Shown piece by piece: positions 1 to 8,116 of a stretch of DNA of 39,235 bases. A model generated the notes under the pieces. That model worked only from the letters and a program-made list of their open reading frames with translations, did no database searches and was not told the DNA's origin. The translations under genes were made by a program, and so were the position numbers. Source of the stretch: an uncultured Tolumonas sp. (GTDB taxonomy: Bacteria; Pseudomonadota; Gammaproteobacteria; Enterobacterales; Aeromonadaceae); assembly GCA_937866945.1 (NCBI GenBank), contig CALMKU010000180.1, positions 1 to 39,235 on the forward strand, read 5' to 3'. Numbering within the stretch: the first letter of the stretch is position 1; each line of letters starts with the position of its first letter.

Positions 1-90
1 CACGCCTTTTTCAACTGCACGAGCAACCAGCTCTGCCGGCGATAAATGGCCATCCGAACAGGTGGAGTGACTGTGTAAATCTATTCGCAT
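1..90 (-). CDS. rnm: RNase AM / PHP-domain 5'-3' exoribonuclease (YciV), N-terminal 30 codons only
   Basis: The reverse strand from the ATG at 88-90 reads MRIDLHSHSTCSDGHLSPAE and runs off the left edge of the window. The HSHSTCSDG stretch is the first metal-binding motif of the PHP phosphoesterase domain. In E. coli this protein (YciV, also called TrpH or RNase AM) trims the 5' ends of 23S, 16S and 5S rRNA and degrades short RNAs in the 5'-3' direction. It lies divergent from the trp promoter, as in E. coli, which supports the call. Only the start is visible, so integrity of the rest cannot be judged. Confidence 0.85.
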   Translation of the reverse strand, partial: MRIDLHSHSTCSDGHLSPAELVARAVEKGV

Positions 91-123
91 TCACGTTCTC
101 GTGGTTCAATTGCAAAAAGGAAC

Positions 124-158
124 TTGACAAACAACTGTCAATATCGTTTAACTGTAAC
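124..158 (+). promoter_or_regulatory. trp operon promoter with probable TrpR operator
   Basis: A consensus -35 TTGACA (124-129) is followed after 17-18 bases by TTTAAC/TTAACT (147-153), the same poor -10 type as the E. coli trp promoter (TTAACT). Bases 141-158 centre on TTAA and match the palindromic TrpR operator at about 10 of 18 positions, best in the right half (CTnnnAC). Overlap of operator and -10 is the E. coli arrangement. The -35 is also the left arm of TTGACA-N6-TGTCAA (124-141). Transcription would start near 160, about 25 bases before the leader ORF. The operator call is inference. Confidence 0.6.
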
Positions 159-184
159 CACTTTAACTGAACTTGGTTTTGAAA

Positions 185-235
185 ATGTCAAATATCCTAA
201 CCCAAACCTTTCGTTGGTGGTGGCACACTCCTTAA
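185..235 (+). CDS. trpL: trp operon leader peptide TrpL
   Basis: A 16-codon ORF starts at ATG 185 and encodes MSNILTQTFRWWWHTP, with three consecutive Trp codons (215-223) and a TAA at 233-235. It lies about 25 bases after the predicted transcription start and just before a terminator-type attenuator, as expected of a trp leader peptide. Stalling at the Trp codons when charged tRNA-Trp is scarce would cover the first RNA arm (224-230) and free the second arm for antitermination. E. coli TrpL is 14 residues with two adjacent Trp codons; this one has three. No strong Shine-Dalgarno is evident. The call rests on sequence and position, and is firm. Confidence 0.9.
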   Translation: MSNILTQTFRWWWHTP

Positions 236-320
236 AGCGGGTGTGGGGTTTCGGCTATTTTCAAAAATAAAGCAGACAGAATTCCCAATAAGGCCCGCTA
301 GCATAGCGGGTCTTTTTTTT
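224..320 (+). promoter_or_regulatory. trp attenuator: pause, antiterminator and terminator hairpins
   Basis: Four RNA segments can be assigned. Segment 1 (224-230, CACACTC) pairs with segment 2 (239-245, GGGTGTG) as the pause hairpin around the leader stop codon. Segment 2 also contains AGCGGGT (236-242), which pairs with segment 3 (293-299, GCCCGCT) as the antiterminator. Segment 3 pairs with segment 4 (304-312) in a 9-bp stem (292-300/304-312, loop GCA), followed by eight T residues (313-320), an intrinsic terminator. Segments 2 and 4 share AGCGGGT, so they compete for segment 3. The pairings are visible in the sequence; the mechanism follows from the classical trp attenuation model. Confidence 0.88.
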
Positions 321-348
321 ATACGCAAAATATTACAGGGACGATCAA

Positions 349-393
349 ATGATTCAGCGACATAAACAGACATGGCGATGGCAAAAAAGCTGA
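349..393 (+). CDS. Candidate second leader mini-ORF with two Trp codons
   Basis: ATG at 349 opens a 14-codon ORF, MIQRHKQTWRWQKS, ending in TGA at 391-393. It is preceded by AGGGA (337-341) at a 7-base spacing, so it could be translated. It carries two Trp codons (373-375 and 379-381) and lies downstream of the attenuator, before trpE. The second Trp codon is inside GATGG (377-381), which can pair with CCATC (409-413), followed by A and six T residues (415-420). This resembles a weak second attenuator, but the ORF could be chance. Nothing in the sequence proves that it is expressed. Confidence 0.35.
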   Translation: MIQRHKQTWRWQKS

Positions 394-438
394 TTAACCA
401 ATTGTTAACCATCATTTTTTGTCTTAAGGAGTAACGTC

Positions 439-471
439 ATGCAATTATCAAACGCGGGAGTACAACTATGA
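439..471 (+). CDS. Candidate 10-codon upstream ORF overlapping the trpE start
   Basis: ATG at 439 follows a strong AAGGAG (426-431) at a 7-base spacing and encodes [10 protein letters not shown] before TGA at 469-471. That TGA overlaps the trpE ATG (468-470) as ATGA, the usual pattern for translational coupling. trpE itself has a weaker GGGAG (456-460) inside this mini-ORF. Translation of the mini-ORF might therefore deliver ribosomes to trpE. It has no Trp codons. Another explanation is that the strong Shine-Dalgarno is a relic of an older trpE start that has drifted out of frame. Confidence 0.35.
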   Translation: MQLSNAGVQL

Positions 472-2096
472 GCCCTTCTCTCCCAACCGGTCAACGTCTC
501 ACGCTGCGTGAGAAAGCTCATTATGTCGCTGATCCATTAGAACTGTTTACCCAACTGACAGAGCCGGCAGATAACAGTCTGTTGCTGGAATCCGCCGAGA
601 TCGATACTAAAACCGGTACGCAGAGCATGTTATTAATTGATGCCTGCGTTCGTATGGTCTGCCAAGGTCACACCGTCACCGCAACCGCACTGAACAGTAA
701 CGGCGAAGCGGTATTGAATTTGTTGGCTTCTACGCTACCCGATAGCGTCAACAAGCAACGGGAAGCCAATCAATTACAGCTGGTTTTTCCTGAAAACACC
801 GATATTCAGGATGAAGACAGCCGCCTGAAAGCACTGTCAGTATTAGACAGCCTGCGCACGCTGCTGACTCACAGTGTCGATGCCGAAGCAGTTAATCTGT
901 TTTTAGGCGGCATATTCGCCTACGACCTAATCGCCAATTTTGAACGTCTGCCAAATGTGCAAGATAGTGACAATACCTGCCCCGATTTTTGCTTCTATGT
1001 GGCAGAAACGCTGATCCATATCGATCACATTCATAAAACTACGCATCTGCAGGCGGCTTTATTTGGTGGTGAATCAGGCGCACATGAACTGCCTCGCCTG
1101 CAACACCGTCTGGCCAGCCTGAAAGAATATTGCAACCATTTCCGTGCCAGCTCTGCTTCCAAAAAAGAGACACTGCCATCGCAGTTAAATGTCGATAAGA
1201 GCGATAAAACCTACTGTGCTGATGTCGAAAAACTGAAAGGCAATATCCGTAAAGGCGATATCTTCCAAGTCGTGCCATCGCGTTGTTTTAGCCTGCCGTG
1301 CCCGCAACCGCTGATCGCTTACCGCGAACTGAAACGCACCAACCCAAGCCCGTATATGTTCTACATGAACGATCAGGATTTCACCCTGTTTGGCGCCTCT
1401 CCAGAAAGTGCCGTGAAATTCGAGCATAAGAGCCGTCAGGTGGAAATGTACCCGATTGCTGGCACTCGTCGTCGTGGCCTGAATGCCGATGGTTCGATCA
1501 ATCTAGATCTCGATGGCCGTTTAGAGCTGGAACTGCGTCAAGACAGCAAAGAGACTGCCGAACATATGATGCTGGTGGATCTGGCGCGTAACGACATTGC
1601 CCGCATCAGCGAACCCGGTAGCCGTTATGTCAAAGATCTGCTGAAAGTCGACCGCTACAGCCATGTGATGCATTTAGTTTCGCGAGTTGTTGGCACGCTG
1701 CGTCATGATCTGGATGCCCTGCACGCGTATCAGGCTTGCATGAACATGGGTACCCTGACTGGCGCGCCGAAAATCCGCGCATCAGAGTTGATCCGTGAAG
1801 TGGAGCAAAAACGCCGTGGTAGCTACGGTGGTGCGGTCGGTTATCTGAATAGCGATGGCGATATGGATACCTGCATCGTGATCCGCTCAGCGTTTGTAAA
1901 AAATGGCATTGCGTATGTGCAAGCCGGCGCCGGTGTAGTGTTTGATTCCAAACCACAGGCAGAAGCTGATGAAACTCGCGGTAAAGCCGCTGCGGTATTA
2001 AATGCCATTGCACTGGCACACGGCACCACACTGGCTGCAATTACTGCCCAAGCCTCGCAAGCGGCACAAATGCACAAGGAGGCCGCTCATGGCTAA
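468..2096 (+). CDS. trpE: Anthranilate synthase component I
   Basis: The 542-residue TrpE (E. coli 520) converts chorismate, with ammonia supplied by TrpG, to anthranilate, the first step of tryptophan synthesis. The N-terminal LLLES element (residues 38-42) is the family's tryptophan-binding, feedback-inhibition site. The chorismate-binding domain shows PIAGTRRRG, the [12 protein letters not shown] stretch, [12 protein letters not shown] and a C-terminal [20 protein letters not shown]. The start at 468 is chosen because the protein aligns from there and GGGAG lies 7 bases upstream. The end overlaps trpG by 8 bases. It is first in the trp operon, under the attenuator at 224-320. Confidence 0.97.
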   Translation: MSPSLPTGQRLTLREKAHYVADPLELFTQLTEPADNSLLLESAEIDTKTGTQSMLLIDACVRMVCQGHTVTATALNSNGEAVLNLLASTLPDSVNKQREANQLQLVFPENTDIQDEDSRLKALSVLDSLRTLLTHSVDAEAVNLFLGGIFAYDLIANFERLPNVQDSDNTCPDFCFYVAETLIHIDHIHKTTHLQAALFGGESGAHELPRLQHRLASLKEYCNHFRASSASKKETLPSQLNVDKSDKTYCADVEKLKGNIRKGDIFQVVPSRCFSLPCPQPLIAYRELKRTNPSPYMFYMNDQDFTLFGASPESAVKFEHKSRQVEMYPIAGTRRRGLNADGSINLDLDGRLELELRQDSKETAEHMMLVDLARNDIARISEPGSRYVKDLLKVDRYSHVMHLVSRVVGTLRHDLDALHAYQACMNMGTLTGAPKIRASELIREVEQKRRGSYGGAVGYLNSDGDMDTCIVIRSAFVKNGIAYVQAGAGVVFDSKPQAEADETRGKAAAVLNAIALAHGTTLAAITAQASQAAQMHKEAAHG

Positions 2097-2688
2097 CACC
2101 ATTTTCCTGTTGGATAACTTCGACTCATTTACTTACAACTTAGTCGATCAGTTTCGCAGCCTTGGGCATGGCGTAAAGATTTATCGTAACAATCTGCCCG
2201 CACAGCAGATCTTCGATCAGATCATGGCAAGTTCCGATAATCCGGTGCTGGTGCTTTCCCCTGGCCCCGGTGCACCGCACGAAGCTGGTTGTATGATTGA
2301 GCTGATCGGCTTATGCCGTGGCAAAGTGCCAATCATTGGCATTTGTCTTGGCCATCAGGCGATCTGCGAATATTACGGCGGTACCGTAGGCTCTGCCGGC
2401 GAGTTCGTTCATGGTAAAGTATCGAAAATCGAACACAGTGGTAAAGACATGTTCGTGGGTATGAGTCAGCCACTACCGGTCGCACGTTACCATTCACTGG
2501 TCGCGACCTATGTGCCAGATGAACTGGAGGTGATTGCTCGTTTCGGCGAAATGCCGATGGCCGTATTACACCGCGCAGATCGTGTGATGGGCTTCCAGTT
2601 CCACCCTGAGTCAATCATGACGACAGAAGGTGCGCAACTGCTGACTCAAAGCCTGGCGTTTATCACTGCCACAGACAAGGAGGTCTAA
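2089..2688 (+). CDS. trpG: Anthranilate synthase component II, glutamine amidotransferase
   Basis: TrpG is a 199-residue class I glutamine amidotransferase that hydrolyses glutamine and passes ammonia to TrpE. The nucleophile Cys86 is in GICLGHQ, with His172 and Glu174 in FQFHPES. The ATG at 2089 is chosen over longer in-frame starts because [18 protein letters not shown] is the normal family N-terminus and AAGGAGG (2076-2082) is well placed. It overlaps trpE by 8 bases and ends 2 bases before trpD. Unlike E. coli, where trpG and trpD are fused, it stands alone here, as in Vibrio-type operons. Confidence 0.97.
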   Translation: MANTIFLLDNFDSFTYNLVDQFRSLGHGVKIYRNNLPAQQIFDQIMASSDNPVLVLSPGPGAPHEAGCMIELIGLCRGKVPIIGICLGHQAICEYYGGTVGSAGEFVHGKVSKIEHSGKDMFVGMSQPLPVARYHSLVATYVPDELEVIARFGEMPMAVLHRADRVMGFQFHPESIMTTEGAQLLTQSLAFITATDKEV

Positions 2689-2690
2689 AA

Positions 2691-3701
2691 ATGACTGTTT
2701 CTCTGGAAGGGCTATACCGTGGTGAGTCATTAACCAACATTGAAAGTGAACAACTGTTTGGTGAAGTCTTACGTGGTGAGATGGATCCGCTCGTGCTCTC
2801 ATCATTACTGACAGCACTGAAAGTCAAAGGCGAAAGCCCATCTGAAATCGTGGGTGCCGCTAAAGCGCTGATTGCTGCCGCTAAACCATTCCCTCGTCCA
2901 GATTATGAATTCTGCGATATCGTCGGTACTGGTGGCGATGGTTTGCATACCATTAATATCTCTACCACCGCCGCGATTGTGGGTGCCACCTGTGGCATTA
3001 AAGTCGCAAAACACGGCAATCGTAGTGTGTCATCCAAAACCGGTTCCTCTGATTTGCTGGATAAACTCGGTATCAAGCTGGATATGAGCCCGGAAACTGC
3101 GCGTCATTGTCTGGATGAAGCGAATATCTGTTTCCTGTTTGCACCGCAATATCACAGCGGTATGCGCTTCGCCGCTCCCGTTCGTCAGGCGTTGAAAACC
3201 CGCACCATTTTTAATGTGCTCGGCCCATTGATCAACCCAGCACGCCCTACGTATCAGTTAATGGGTGTCTATTCCGAGCTGTTGCTGGAACCGATCGCCG
3301 AAACCTTACGTGAGCTGGGTTTACAAAAAGGCATGGTGGTTTATGGCAGCGGGCTGGATGAAATAGCAATCCATGGTGAAACACAGGTGGCTGAAATTCA
3401 TGGTGAACATATTCGTTACCACACGCTGACACCGGCTGATTTTGGCCTGAAATATTACACGCTGGAAGCAATTCGTGGTGGTGATCCAGATGAAAACCGC
3501 AAAATCACCGAAAAACTATTAGCCGGTAAAGGCACTGATGCCCAACAAGCCGCCATTGCCATCAATTTGTCACCACTGTTGGTCATGGGCGGAAAAGCTG
3601 ATGACCTGAAACAAGGTGCGGAATTGGCGATTGAAACACTGCGCAGCGGCGATGCCTTGGATAAAGTCACTCAACTGACCACGTTGAGTCATAAGGAGTA
3701 A
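2691..3701 (+). CDS. trpD: Anthranilate phosphoribosyltransferase
   Basis: The 336-residue TrpD transfers phosphoribose from PRPP to anthranilate, the second step of the pathway. The PRPP/Mg signature GTGGDG is at residues 79-84, followed by TINIST and KHGNRSVSS (107-115). The length is normal for an unfused TrpD. The start follows trpG by 2 bases with an AAGGAGG Shine-Dalgarno inside the end of trpG, so the two are probably translationally coupled. The stop is 4 bases before trpCF. Confidence 0.97.
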   Translation: MTVSLEGLYRGESLTNIESEQLFGEVLRGEMDPLVLSSLLTALKVKGESPSEIVGAAKALIAAAKPFPRPDYEFCDIVGTGGDGLHTINISTTAAIVGATCGIKVAKHGNRSVSSKTGSSDLLDKLGIKLDMSPETARHCLDEANICFLFAPQYHSGMRFAAPVRQALKTRTIFNVLGPLINPARPTYQLMGVYSELLLEPIAETLRELGLQKGMVVYGSGLDEIAIHGETQVAEIHGEHIRYHTLTPADFGLKYYTLEAIRGGDPDENRKITEKLLAGKGTDAQQAAIAINLSPLLVMGGKADDLKQGAELAIETLRSGDALDKVTQLTTLSHKE

Positions 3702-3705
3702 CAGG

Positions 3706-5088
3706 ATGTTGTTTAATCAGGCGCTCGCCTCAACCGTGCTGGGTAAAATTGTTGCAGACAAAGAAATTTGGATTGCTGCACGAAAGGTAAGCCAGCCATT
3801 GGAAACCTTCCAAGCGACACTGACGCCGAGTGATCGTGACTTCGTTGGCGGTTTACGCGGCAAAACAGCGTTTATTCTGGAATGCAAAAAAGCATCGCCT
3901 TCCAAAGGGCTGATCCGCAATGATTTTTCACCATCAGCAATCGCAAAAGTTTATGGCAAATATGCCTCCGCGATTTCTGTGTTAACCGATGAAAAATACT
4001 TTCAAGGCGATTTTGCTTTTCTGCCGCAAGTACGCAAAGAAGTCTCGGTACCGGTGTTATGTAAAGATTTTATCATCGATCCGTATCAGATCTATCTGGC
4101 CCGTCATCATCAGGCTGACGCCGTATTACTGATGCTGTCTGTATTAAATGATGAGCAATATCGTCAACTGGCGGCTGTTGCTAAATCACTGAACATGGGC
4201 ATTCTGACCGAAGCGATCAGCGAAGAAGAGATCAACCGTGCAATTGCACTGGGAGCTGAAGTTATTGGCATCAATAACCGTGACCTGCGTGATCTGAAAA
4301 TCGATCTGAATCGCACGCGGGAATTGGCGCCTTTAGTACCAAAAGATCGCGTGGTGATCTGTGAGTCTGGCATCTATCACCATGCTCAGGTGAAAGAGCT
4401 GGCGCATTACGCTAATGGGTTCCTGGTCGGTAGTTCACTGATGGAAGAAACCGATCTGGATATGGCGTGCCGAAAACTGATTTTGGGGCAAAACAAAGTC
4501 TGTGGCCTGACTCGAGCCGAAGACGCTAAAGCCTCTTATGCCGCTGGTGCCGTGTTTGGTGGTTTGATCTTTGTGGAAGGTAGCCCACGACATGTTTCCG
4601 TCGCACAGGCTCGCGCCATTACAGAAGCGGCGCCACTGAACTTTGTCGGCGTATTCCGTAACGAAAGCAAAGAGATGATCCAATCGTTGGTGGAAACACT
4701 GCAACTGAGCGCAGTGCAACTCCATGGTGATGAATCCGAAAACTATATTAAGAAATTACGTTCTCTCATCCCTGGTTGCCAGATCTGGAAAGCGGTTGCG
4801 GTCACTGATGTCTTACCCGATTTAAATTTTACCGCCGATCGCTTGCTGCTCGACAGCAAAGTAGGTAATCAGAGTGGCGGCACCGGTCATGTGTTCGACT
4901 GGTCACTGCTGGCTGATTTACCGAAAGAAAAAATGATGTTGGCCGGTGGAATTAACCCGGAAAACATTCCAGAGGCCATCAAAGTCGGTTGCCTCGGTGT
5001 GGATTTAAATTCTGGTGTGGAAAGCGCGCCCGGCATCAAAGATGCGGACAAAATCCAGCGTGCATTTGTAGCACTGCGTAATTACTGA
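3706..5088 (+). CDS. trpCF: Bifunctional indole-3-glycerol-phosphate synthase / phosphoribosylanthranilate isomerase
   Basis: This 460-residue fusion catalyses two consecutive steps. The C-terminal TrpF domain (from about residue 262) isomerises phosphoribosylanthranilate, with Cys266 in KVCGLTR and Asp383 in LLLDS as the expected general base and acid. The N-terminal TrpC domain cyclises the product to indole-3-glycerol phosphate, with Glu59, Lys61, Lys120, Glu169 and Asn190 matching known catalytic positions. The fusion is the same as in E. coli. AAGGAG precedes the ATG at 3706. A 21-base gap with another Shine-Dalgarno separates it from trpB. Confidence 0.97.
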   Translation: MLFNQALASTVLGKIVADKEIWIAARKVSQPLETFQATLTPSDRDFVGGLRGKTAFILECKKASPSKGLIRNDFSPSAIAKVYGKYASAISVLTDEKYFQGDFAFLPQVRKEVSVPVLCKDFIIDPYQIYLARHHQADAVLLMLSVLNDEQYRQLAAVAKSLNMGILTEAISEEEINRAIALGAEVIGINNRDLRDLKIDLNRTRELAPLVPKDRVVICESGIYHHAQVKELAHYANGFLVGSSLMEETDLDMACRKLILGQNKVCGLTRAEDAKASYAAGAVFGGLIFVEGSPRHVSVAQARAITEAAPLNFVGVFRNESKEMIQSLVETLQLSAVQLHGDESENYIKKLRSLIPGCQIWKAVAVTDVLPDLNFTADRLLLDSKVGNQSGGTGHVFDWSLLADLPKEKMMLAGGINPENIPEAIKVGCLGVDLNSGVESAPGIKDADKIQRAFVALRNY

Positions 5089-5109
5089 TTTTTGTAAAAA
5101 GGAATTGCA

Positions 5110-6303
5110 ATGACTTTACTTGACCCATTTTTTGGTGAATTTGGTGGGATGTACTCCCCTCAGATCCTAATGCCAGTGCTGCTAGAGCTGGAAAAAGCGT
5201 TTGTTGATGCCAAAGATGACCCCGAATTTCAGGCTGAATTTCAGCATCTGCTGAAAGAATATGCCGGTCGTCCGACACCATTGACCTTGTGCCGTAACCT
5301 GACACAAGGTACGAAAACTAAAATTTACCTGAAACGTGAAGATCTGCTGCACGGCGGCGCGCATAAAACCAATCAGGTATTAGGCCAAGCCCTGCTGGCA
5401 AAACGTATGGGCAAAACCCGTATCATCGCCGAAACCGGAGCAGGTCAACACGGTGTGGCAACCGCATTAGCCTGTGCGCTGCTCAATCTGCCTTGCCGTA
5501 TCTACATGGGTGCCGTTGACTGCGAACGCCAAAAACCAAACGTGTTCCGTATGCGTTTGATGGGCGCAGAAGTTATTCCGGTACACGCAGGTTCTTCCAC
5601 GCTGAAAGATGCGTGTAACGAAGCGATGCGCGACTGGACTGCTAACTATAAAGACACGCACTACATTCTGGGTACTGCCGCAGGCCCGCACCCGTTCCCA
5701 ACTATTGTGCGCGAATTCCAACGCATGATCGGCGAAGAAGCGAAAGCACAAATTCTGGAAGCCGAAGGTCGTCTACCTGATGCTGTCGTCGCTTGTGTCG
5801 GTGGTGGTTCTAACGCGATTGGTATGTTCGCAACCTTCATTGAAGAAGAAAGTGTTCGCCTGATTGGAGTGGAACCAGCCGGTCATGGTATCGAAACCGG
5901 TAAACATGGCGCACCGATTGGCCATGCCCGTAAAGGTATCTATCTGGGCATGGTCTCTTATCTGATGCAAGATAACGACGGTCAGGTCGAAGAATCACAC
6001 TCGATCTCTGCTGGTCTCGATTTCCCATCGGTTGGCCCGCAACACGCCTACTTGTCGTCTATTGGCCGTGCGGACTATCCATCTGCAACCGACAAAGAAG
6101 CCTTAGATGCGTTCCAGGAACTCTCCCGTCGCGAAGGTATTATACCGGCTCTGGAATCCTCACACGCACTGGCTCACGCGCTGAAAATGGCACGTTCTGA
6201 ACCAGAAAAAGAGCAGATTTTGATCGTGAATTTATCCGGTCGTGGCGATAAAGATATTTTTACTGTAGCTGATGCACTGGAAGGCAAAGGAGCGCTGTTA
6301 TGA
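5110..6303 (+). CDS. trpB: Tryptophan synthase beta subunit
   Basis: TrpB (397 residues, the same length as E. coli) condenses indole with serine using pyridoxal phosphate. The PLP lysine is Lys86 in GGAHKTNQ, and the phosphate-binding loop is [10 protein letters not shown]. The N-terminus [13 protein letters not shown] is typical of the family. The start has AAGGA about 7 bases upstream. Its stop overlaps the trpA start as ATGA, which supports coupled, equimolar synthesis of the alpha2-beta2 complex that channels indole between the subunits. Confidence 0.98.
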   Translation: MTLLDPFFGEFGGMYSPQILMPVLLELEKAFVDAKDDPEFQAEFQHLLKEYAGRPTPLTLCRNLTQGTKTKIYLKREDLLHGGAHKTNQVLGQALLAKRMGKTRIIAETGAGQHGVATALACALLNLPCRIYMGAVDCERQKPNVFRMRLMGAEVIPVHAGSSTLKDACNEAMRDWTANYKDTHYILGTAAGPHPFPTIVREFQRMIGEEAKAQILEAEGRLPDAVVACVGGGSNAIGMFATFIEEESVRLIGVEPAGHGIETGKHGAPIGHARKGIYLGMVSYLMQDNDGQVEESHSISAGLDFPSVGPQHAYLSSIGRADYPSATDKEALDAFQELSRREGIIPALESSHALAHALKMARSEPEKEQILIVNLSGRGDKDIFTVADALEGKGALL

Positions 6304-7106
6304 GTCGTTATTCTGCATTGTTTGAACGTCTGGATGCGGCCAATCAGGGTGCGTTTGTTCCTTTCGTCGCTATTGGTGATCCGACCCCTGCCCTGTCTGA
6401 GCAGATCATCGAAGCACTGATCGCCGGTGGTGCCGATGCGCTGGAGTTGGCGATCCCGTTCTCTGATCCAGTGGCTGATGGCCCAACCATTCAGGATGCG
6501 GCTACTCGTGCGTTGCATGCTCATACCACACCGGCGATCTGCTTTGATATTCTGGCGCGCATTCGGGCTAAATATCCGGAACTGCCAATTGGTTTGTTGC
6601 TGTATGCCAATCTGGTTTACACCCATACACCGGAAGATTTCTACCAGAAAGCGAAAGATGCCGGAGTAGACTCCGTACTAATTGCTGATGTGCCAGTTGA
6701 AATGTCAGCACCGTTTAAAGCGGCGGCAGATAAAGTTGGTATTGAGAGCATTTATATTGCACCACCCAATGCTGACGACGACACACTAAAAACAGTGGCG
6801 AAACTGAGTTCCGGCTACACCTATCTGCTAAGTCGCGCCGGTGTTACTGGTACTGAAACTCGCGCACAAATGCCCGTCGATCATTTGCTACAAGCATTGA
6901 AAGAGTTTGGGGCACCACCAGCCTTACTGGGTTTTGGTATCAGCGAACCAGAACAAGTAAAAGCGGCTATCGCCGCAGGCGCTGCGGGTGCGATTTCGGG
7001 TTCTGCCGTCGTGAAAATCATCGAGCAGAATCTGGCGGAACCCGCCGTTATGCTGGAAAAATTAACCACTTTTGTGAAGAGCATGAAAGCCGCAACACTG
7101 CGTTAA
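6300..7106 (+). CDS. trpA: Tryptophan synthase alpha subunit
   Basis: TrpA (268 residues) is a TIM barrel that splits indole-3-glycerol phosphate into indole and glyceraldehyde 3-phosphate. Catalytic Glu49 ([11 protein letters not shown]) and Asp60 (PVADGPTIQ) are at the standard positions. The phosphate-binding [10 protein letters not shown] and GSAVVKII elements are present near the C-terminus. It overlaps trpB by 4 bases. An intrinsic terminator follows directly, marking the end of the trp operon. Confidence 0.98.
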   Translation: MSRYSALFERLDAANQGAFVPFVAIGDPTPALSEQIIEALIAGGADALELAIPFSDPVADGPTIQDAATRALHAHTTPAICFDILARIRAKYPELPIGLLLYANLVYTHTPEDFYQKAKDAGVDSVLIADVPVEMSAPFKAAADKVGIESIYIAPPNADDDTLKTVAKLSSGYTYLLSRAGVTGTETRAQMPVDHLLQALKEFGAPPALLGFGISEPEQVKAAIAAGAAGAISGSAVVKIIEQNLAEPAVMLEKLTTFVKSMKAATLR

Positions 7107-7116
7107 TCTCCTCTTA

Positions 7117-7146
7117 AACTCCCCCTGCAAACGGGGGAGTTCTTTC
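7117..7146 (+). terminator. Terminator of the trp operon
   Basis: A 9-bp perfect stem AACTCCCCC/GGGGGAGTT (7117-7125 and 7133-7141) with a 7-base loop lies 11 bases after the trpA stop. It is followed by the pyrimidine-rich CTTTC. The T tract is short, so termination may be incomplete. Confidence 0.75.
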
Positions 7147-7219
7147 TGCTGTCGTTTTCTCTTTTCATTCCATCAGGCACTGGTTAAACTGTCACCGTTT
7201 GTTAACAACGAGACAAAAC

Positions 7220-7768
7220 ATGAAACAGCTGCTCGATTTCATCCCTCTCATCATCTTTTTTGCCGTCTACAAACTGCACGATATCTATGCCGCCACCGGC
7301 GCACTAATGGCCGCGACGTTACTACAGATGATTGTGGTCTGGTTTCTGTATAAAAAACTGGAACGTAGCCACCTGATCACATTGGTGTTGGTGTTGGGTT
7401 TCGGCGCAATGACGTTATTTTTCCATAATGAAGCATTTATTAAATGGAAAGTGACAGTCTTATACGCTGCATTTGGCTCTGCATTATGGATAAGTCAGTT
7501 CCTGTTTAAAAAACCGCTGATAAAGAATTTATTAGGCAAAGAAATGCAATTACCCGACGTAGTCTGGAATCGCATCAATTTCTCCTGGGGACTGTTTTTC
7601 TGGATCGTGGGTGGCCTAAACGTTTACGTCGCTTTCTACCTACCCACTGAAATATGGGTCGACTTCAAAGTATTCGGTGTATTAGGTCTGATGTTGGTCA
7701 GCACATTACTGACCGGTATTTATATTTACCGTTATCTGCCGACGGATAATCAACAGGATAAGGAATAG
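7220..7768 (+). CDS. yciB: Inner-membrane septation protein YciB (IspZ)
   Basis: The 182-residue protein has about five hydrophobic segments (for example [19 protein letters not shown] and [16 protein letters not shown]). It matches YciB/IspZ, an inner-membrane protein linked in E. coli and Shigella to cell envelope synthesis and septation. The ATG at 7220 ([11 protein letters not shown]) is chosen over an in-frame TTG at 7199 because it reproduces the E. coli N-terminus (MKQFLDFLP). yciI follows after 2 bases. The yciB-yciI pair next to trp resembles the E. coli trp-yci region, rearranged. Confidence 0.93.
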   Translation: MKQLLDFIPLIIFFAVYKLHDIYAATGALMAATLLQMIVVWFLYKKLERSHLITLVLVLGFGAMTLFFHNEAFIKWKVTVLYAAFGSALWISQFLFKKPLIKNLLGKEMQLPDVVWNRINFSWGLFFWIVGGLNVYVAFYLPTEIWVDFKVFGVLGLMLVSTLLTGIYIYRYLPTDNQQDKE

Positions 7769-7770
7769 TT

Positions 7771-8067
7771 ATGTGGTACGTCATCATCGCAGAAGATATT
7801 GAAAATAGTCTGCCATTGCGTAAAGAACACCGCCCGGCCCACTTGGCCCGCTTACAAGCATTACAAGCCGAAGGCCGCGTGCTAACTGCGGGCCCAAACC
7901 CAGCGATCGATGCTGATGACCCAGGCGAAGCTGGTTTCAGTGGTAGCGTGATGATTGTAGATTTTCCATCATTGATCGAAGCAAAAGCATGGGCGGATGC
8001 TGATCCGTTCGTTGCAGCCGGCGTCTATGGCAAAGTAACGGTAAAACCATATAAGCAAACCATCTGA
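7771..8067 (+). CDS. yciI: YciI family protein
   Basis: The 98-residue protein has the same length and layout as E. coli Yci[45 protein letters not shown] and VTVKPYK. It is a small ferredoxin-like alpha+beta protein with a conserved His/Asp pair. The family has been proposed to be enzymatic from its structure, but no accepted physiological role is known. It starts 2 bases after yciB with AAGGAAT upstream, so the two are probably co-transcribed. Confidence 0.93.
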   Translation: MWYVIIAEDIENSLPLRKEHRPAHLARLQALQAEGRVLTAGPNPAIDADDPGEAGFSGSVMIVDFPSLIEAKAWADADPFVAAGVYGKVTVKPYKQTI

Positions 8068-8089
8068 ATTAATCCAGATGCATAATAAC

Positions 8090-8112
8090 AAGGCCTGCAT
8101 TCAGGCCTTTTT
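8090..8112. terminator. Bidirectional terminator between yciI and cysQ
   Basis: The 8-bp perfect stem AAGGCCTG/CAGGCCTT (8090-8097 and 8102-8109) with a CATT loop is followed by TTT on the plus strand, and preceded by A-rich sequence that becomes T-rich on the minus strand. It separates the convergent genes yciI and cysQ. A second small inverted repeat, CATCTG/CAGATG (8061-8066 and 8075-8080), overlaps the yciI stop just upstream. Confidence 0.8.
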
Positions 8113-8116
8113 GCAT

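Noticed and set aside
197..415. Minus-strand open frame of 72 codons across the trp leader
   Set aside because: It has no clear ribosome site and runs opposite the leader peptide and terminator hairpin. The leader function on the plus strand explains the sequence.
1630..2040. Minus-strand open frame of 136 codons opposite trpE
   Set aside because: It is rich in His, Arg and Gln, without a ribosome site or recognisable domain, and lies wholly within the conserved trpE coding region.
6174..6626. Minus-strand open frame of 150 codons across the trpB-trpA junction
   Set aside because: It is antisense to two fully conserved genes and has no recognisable domain.
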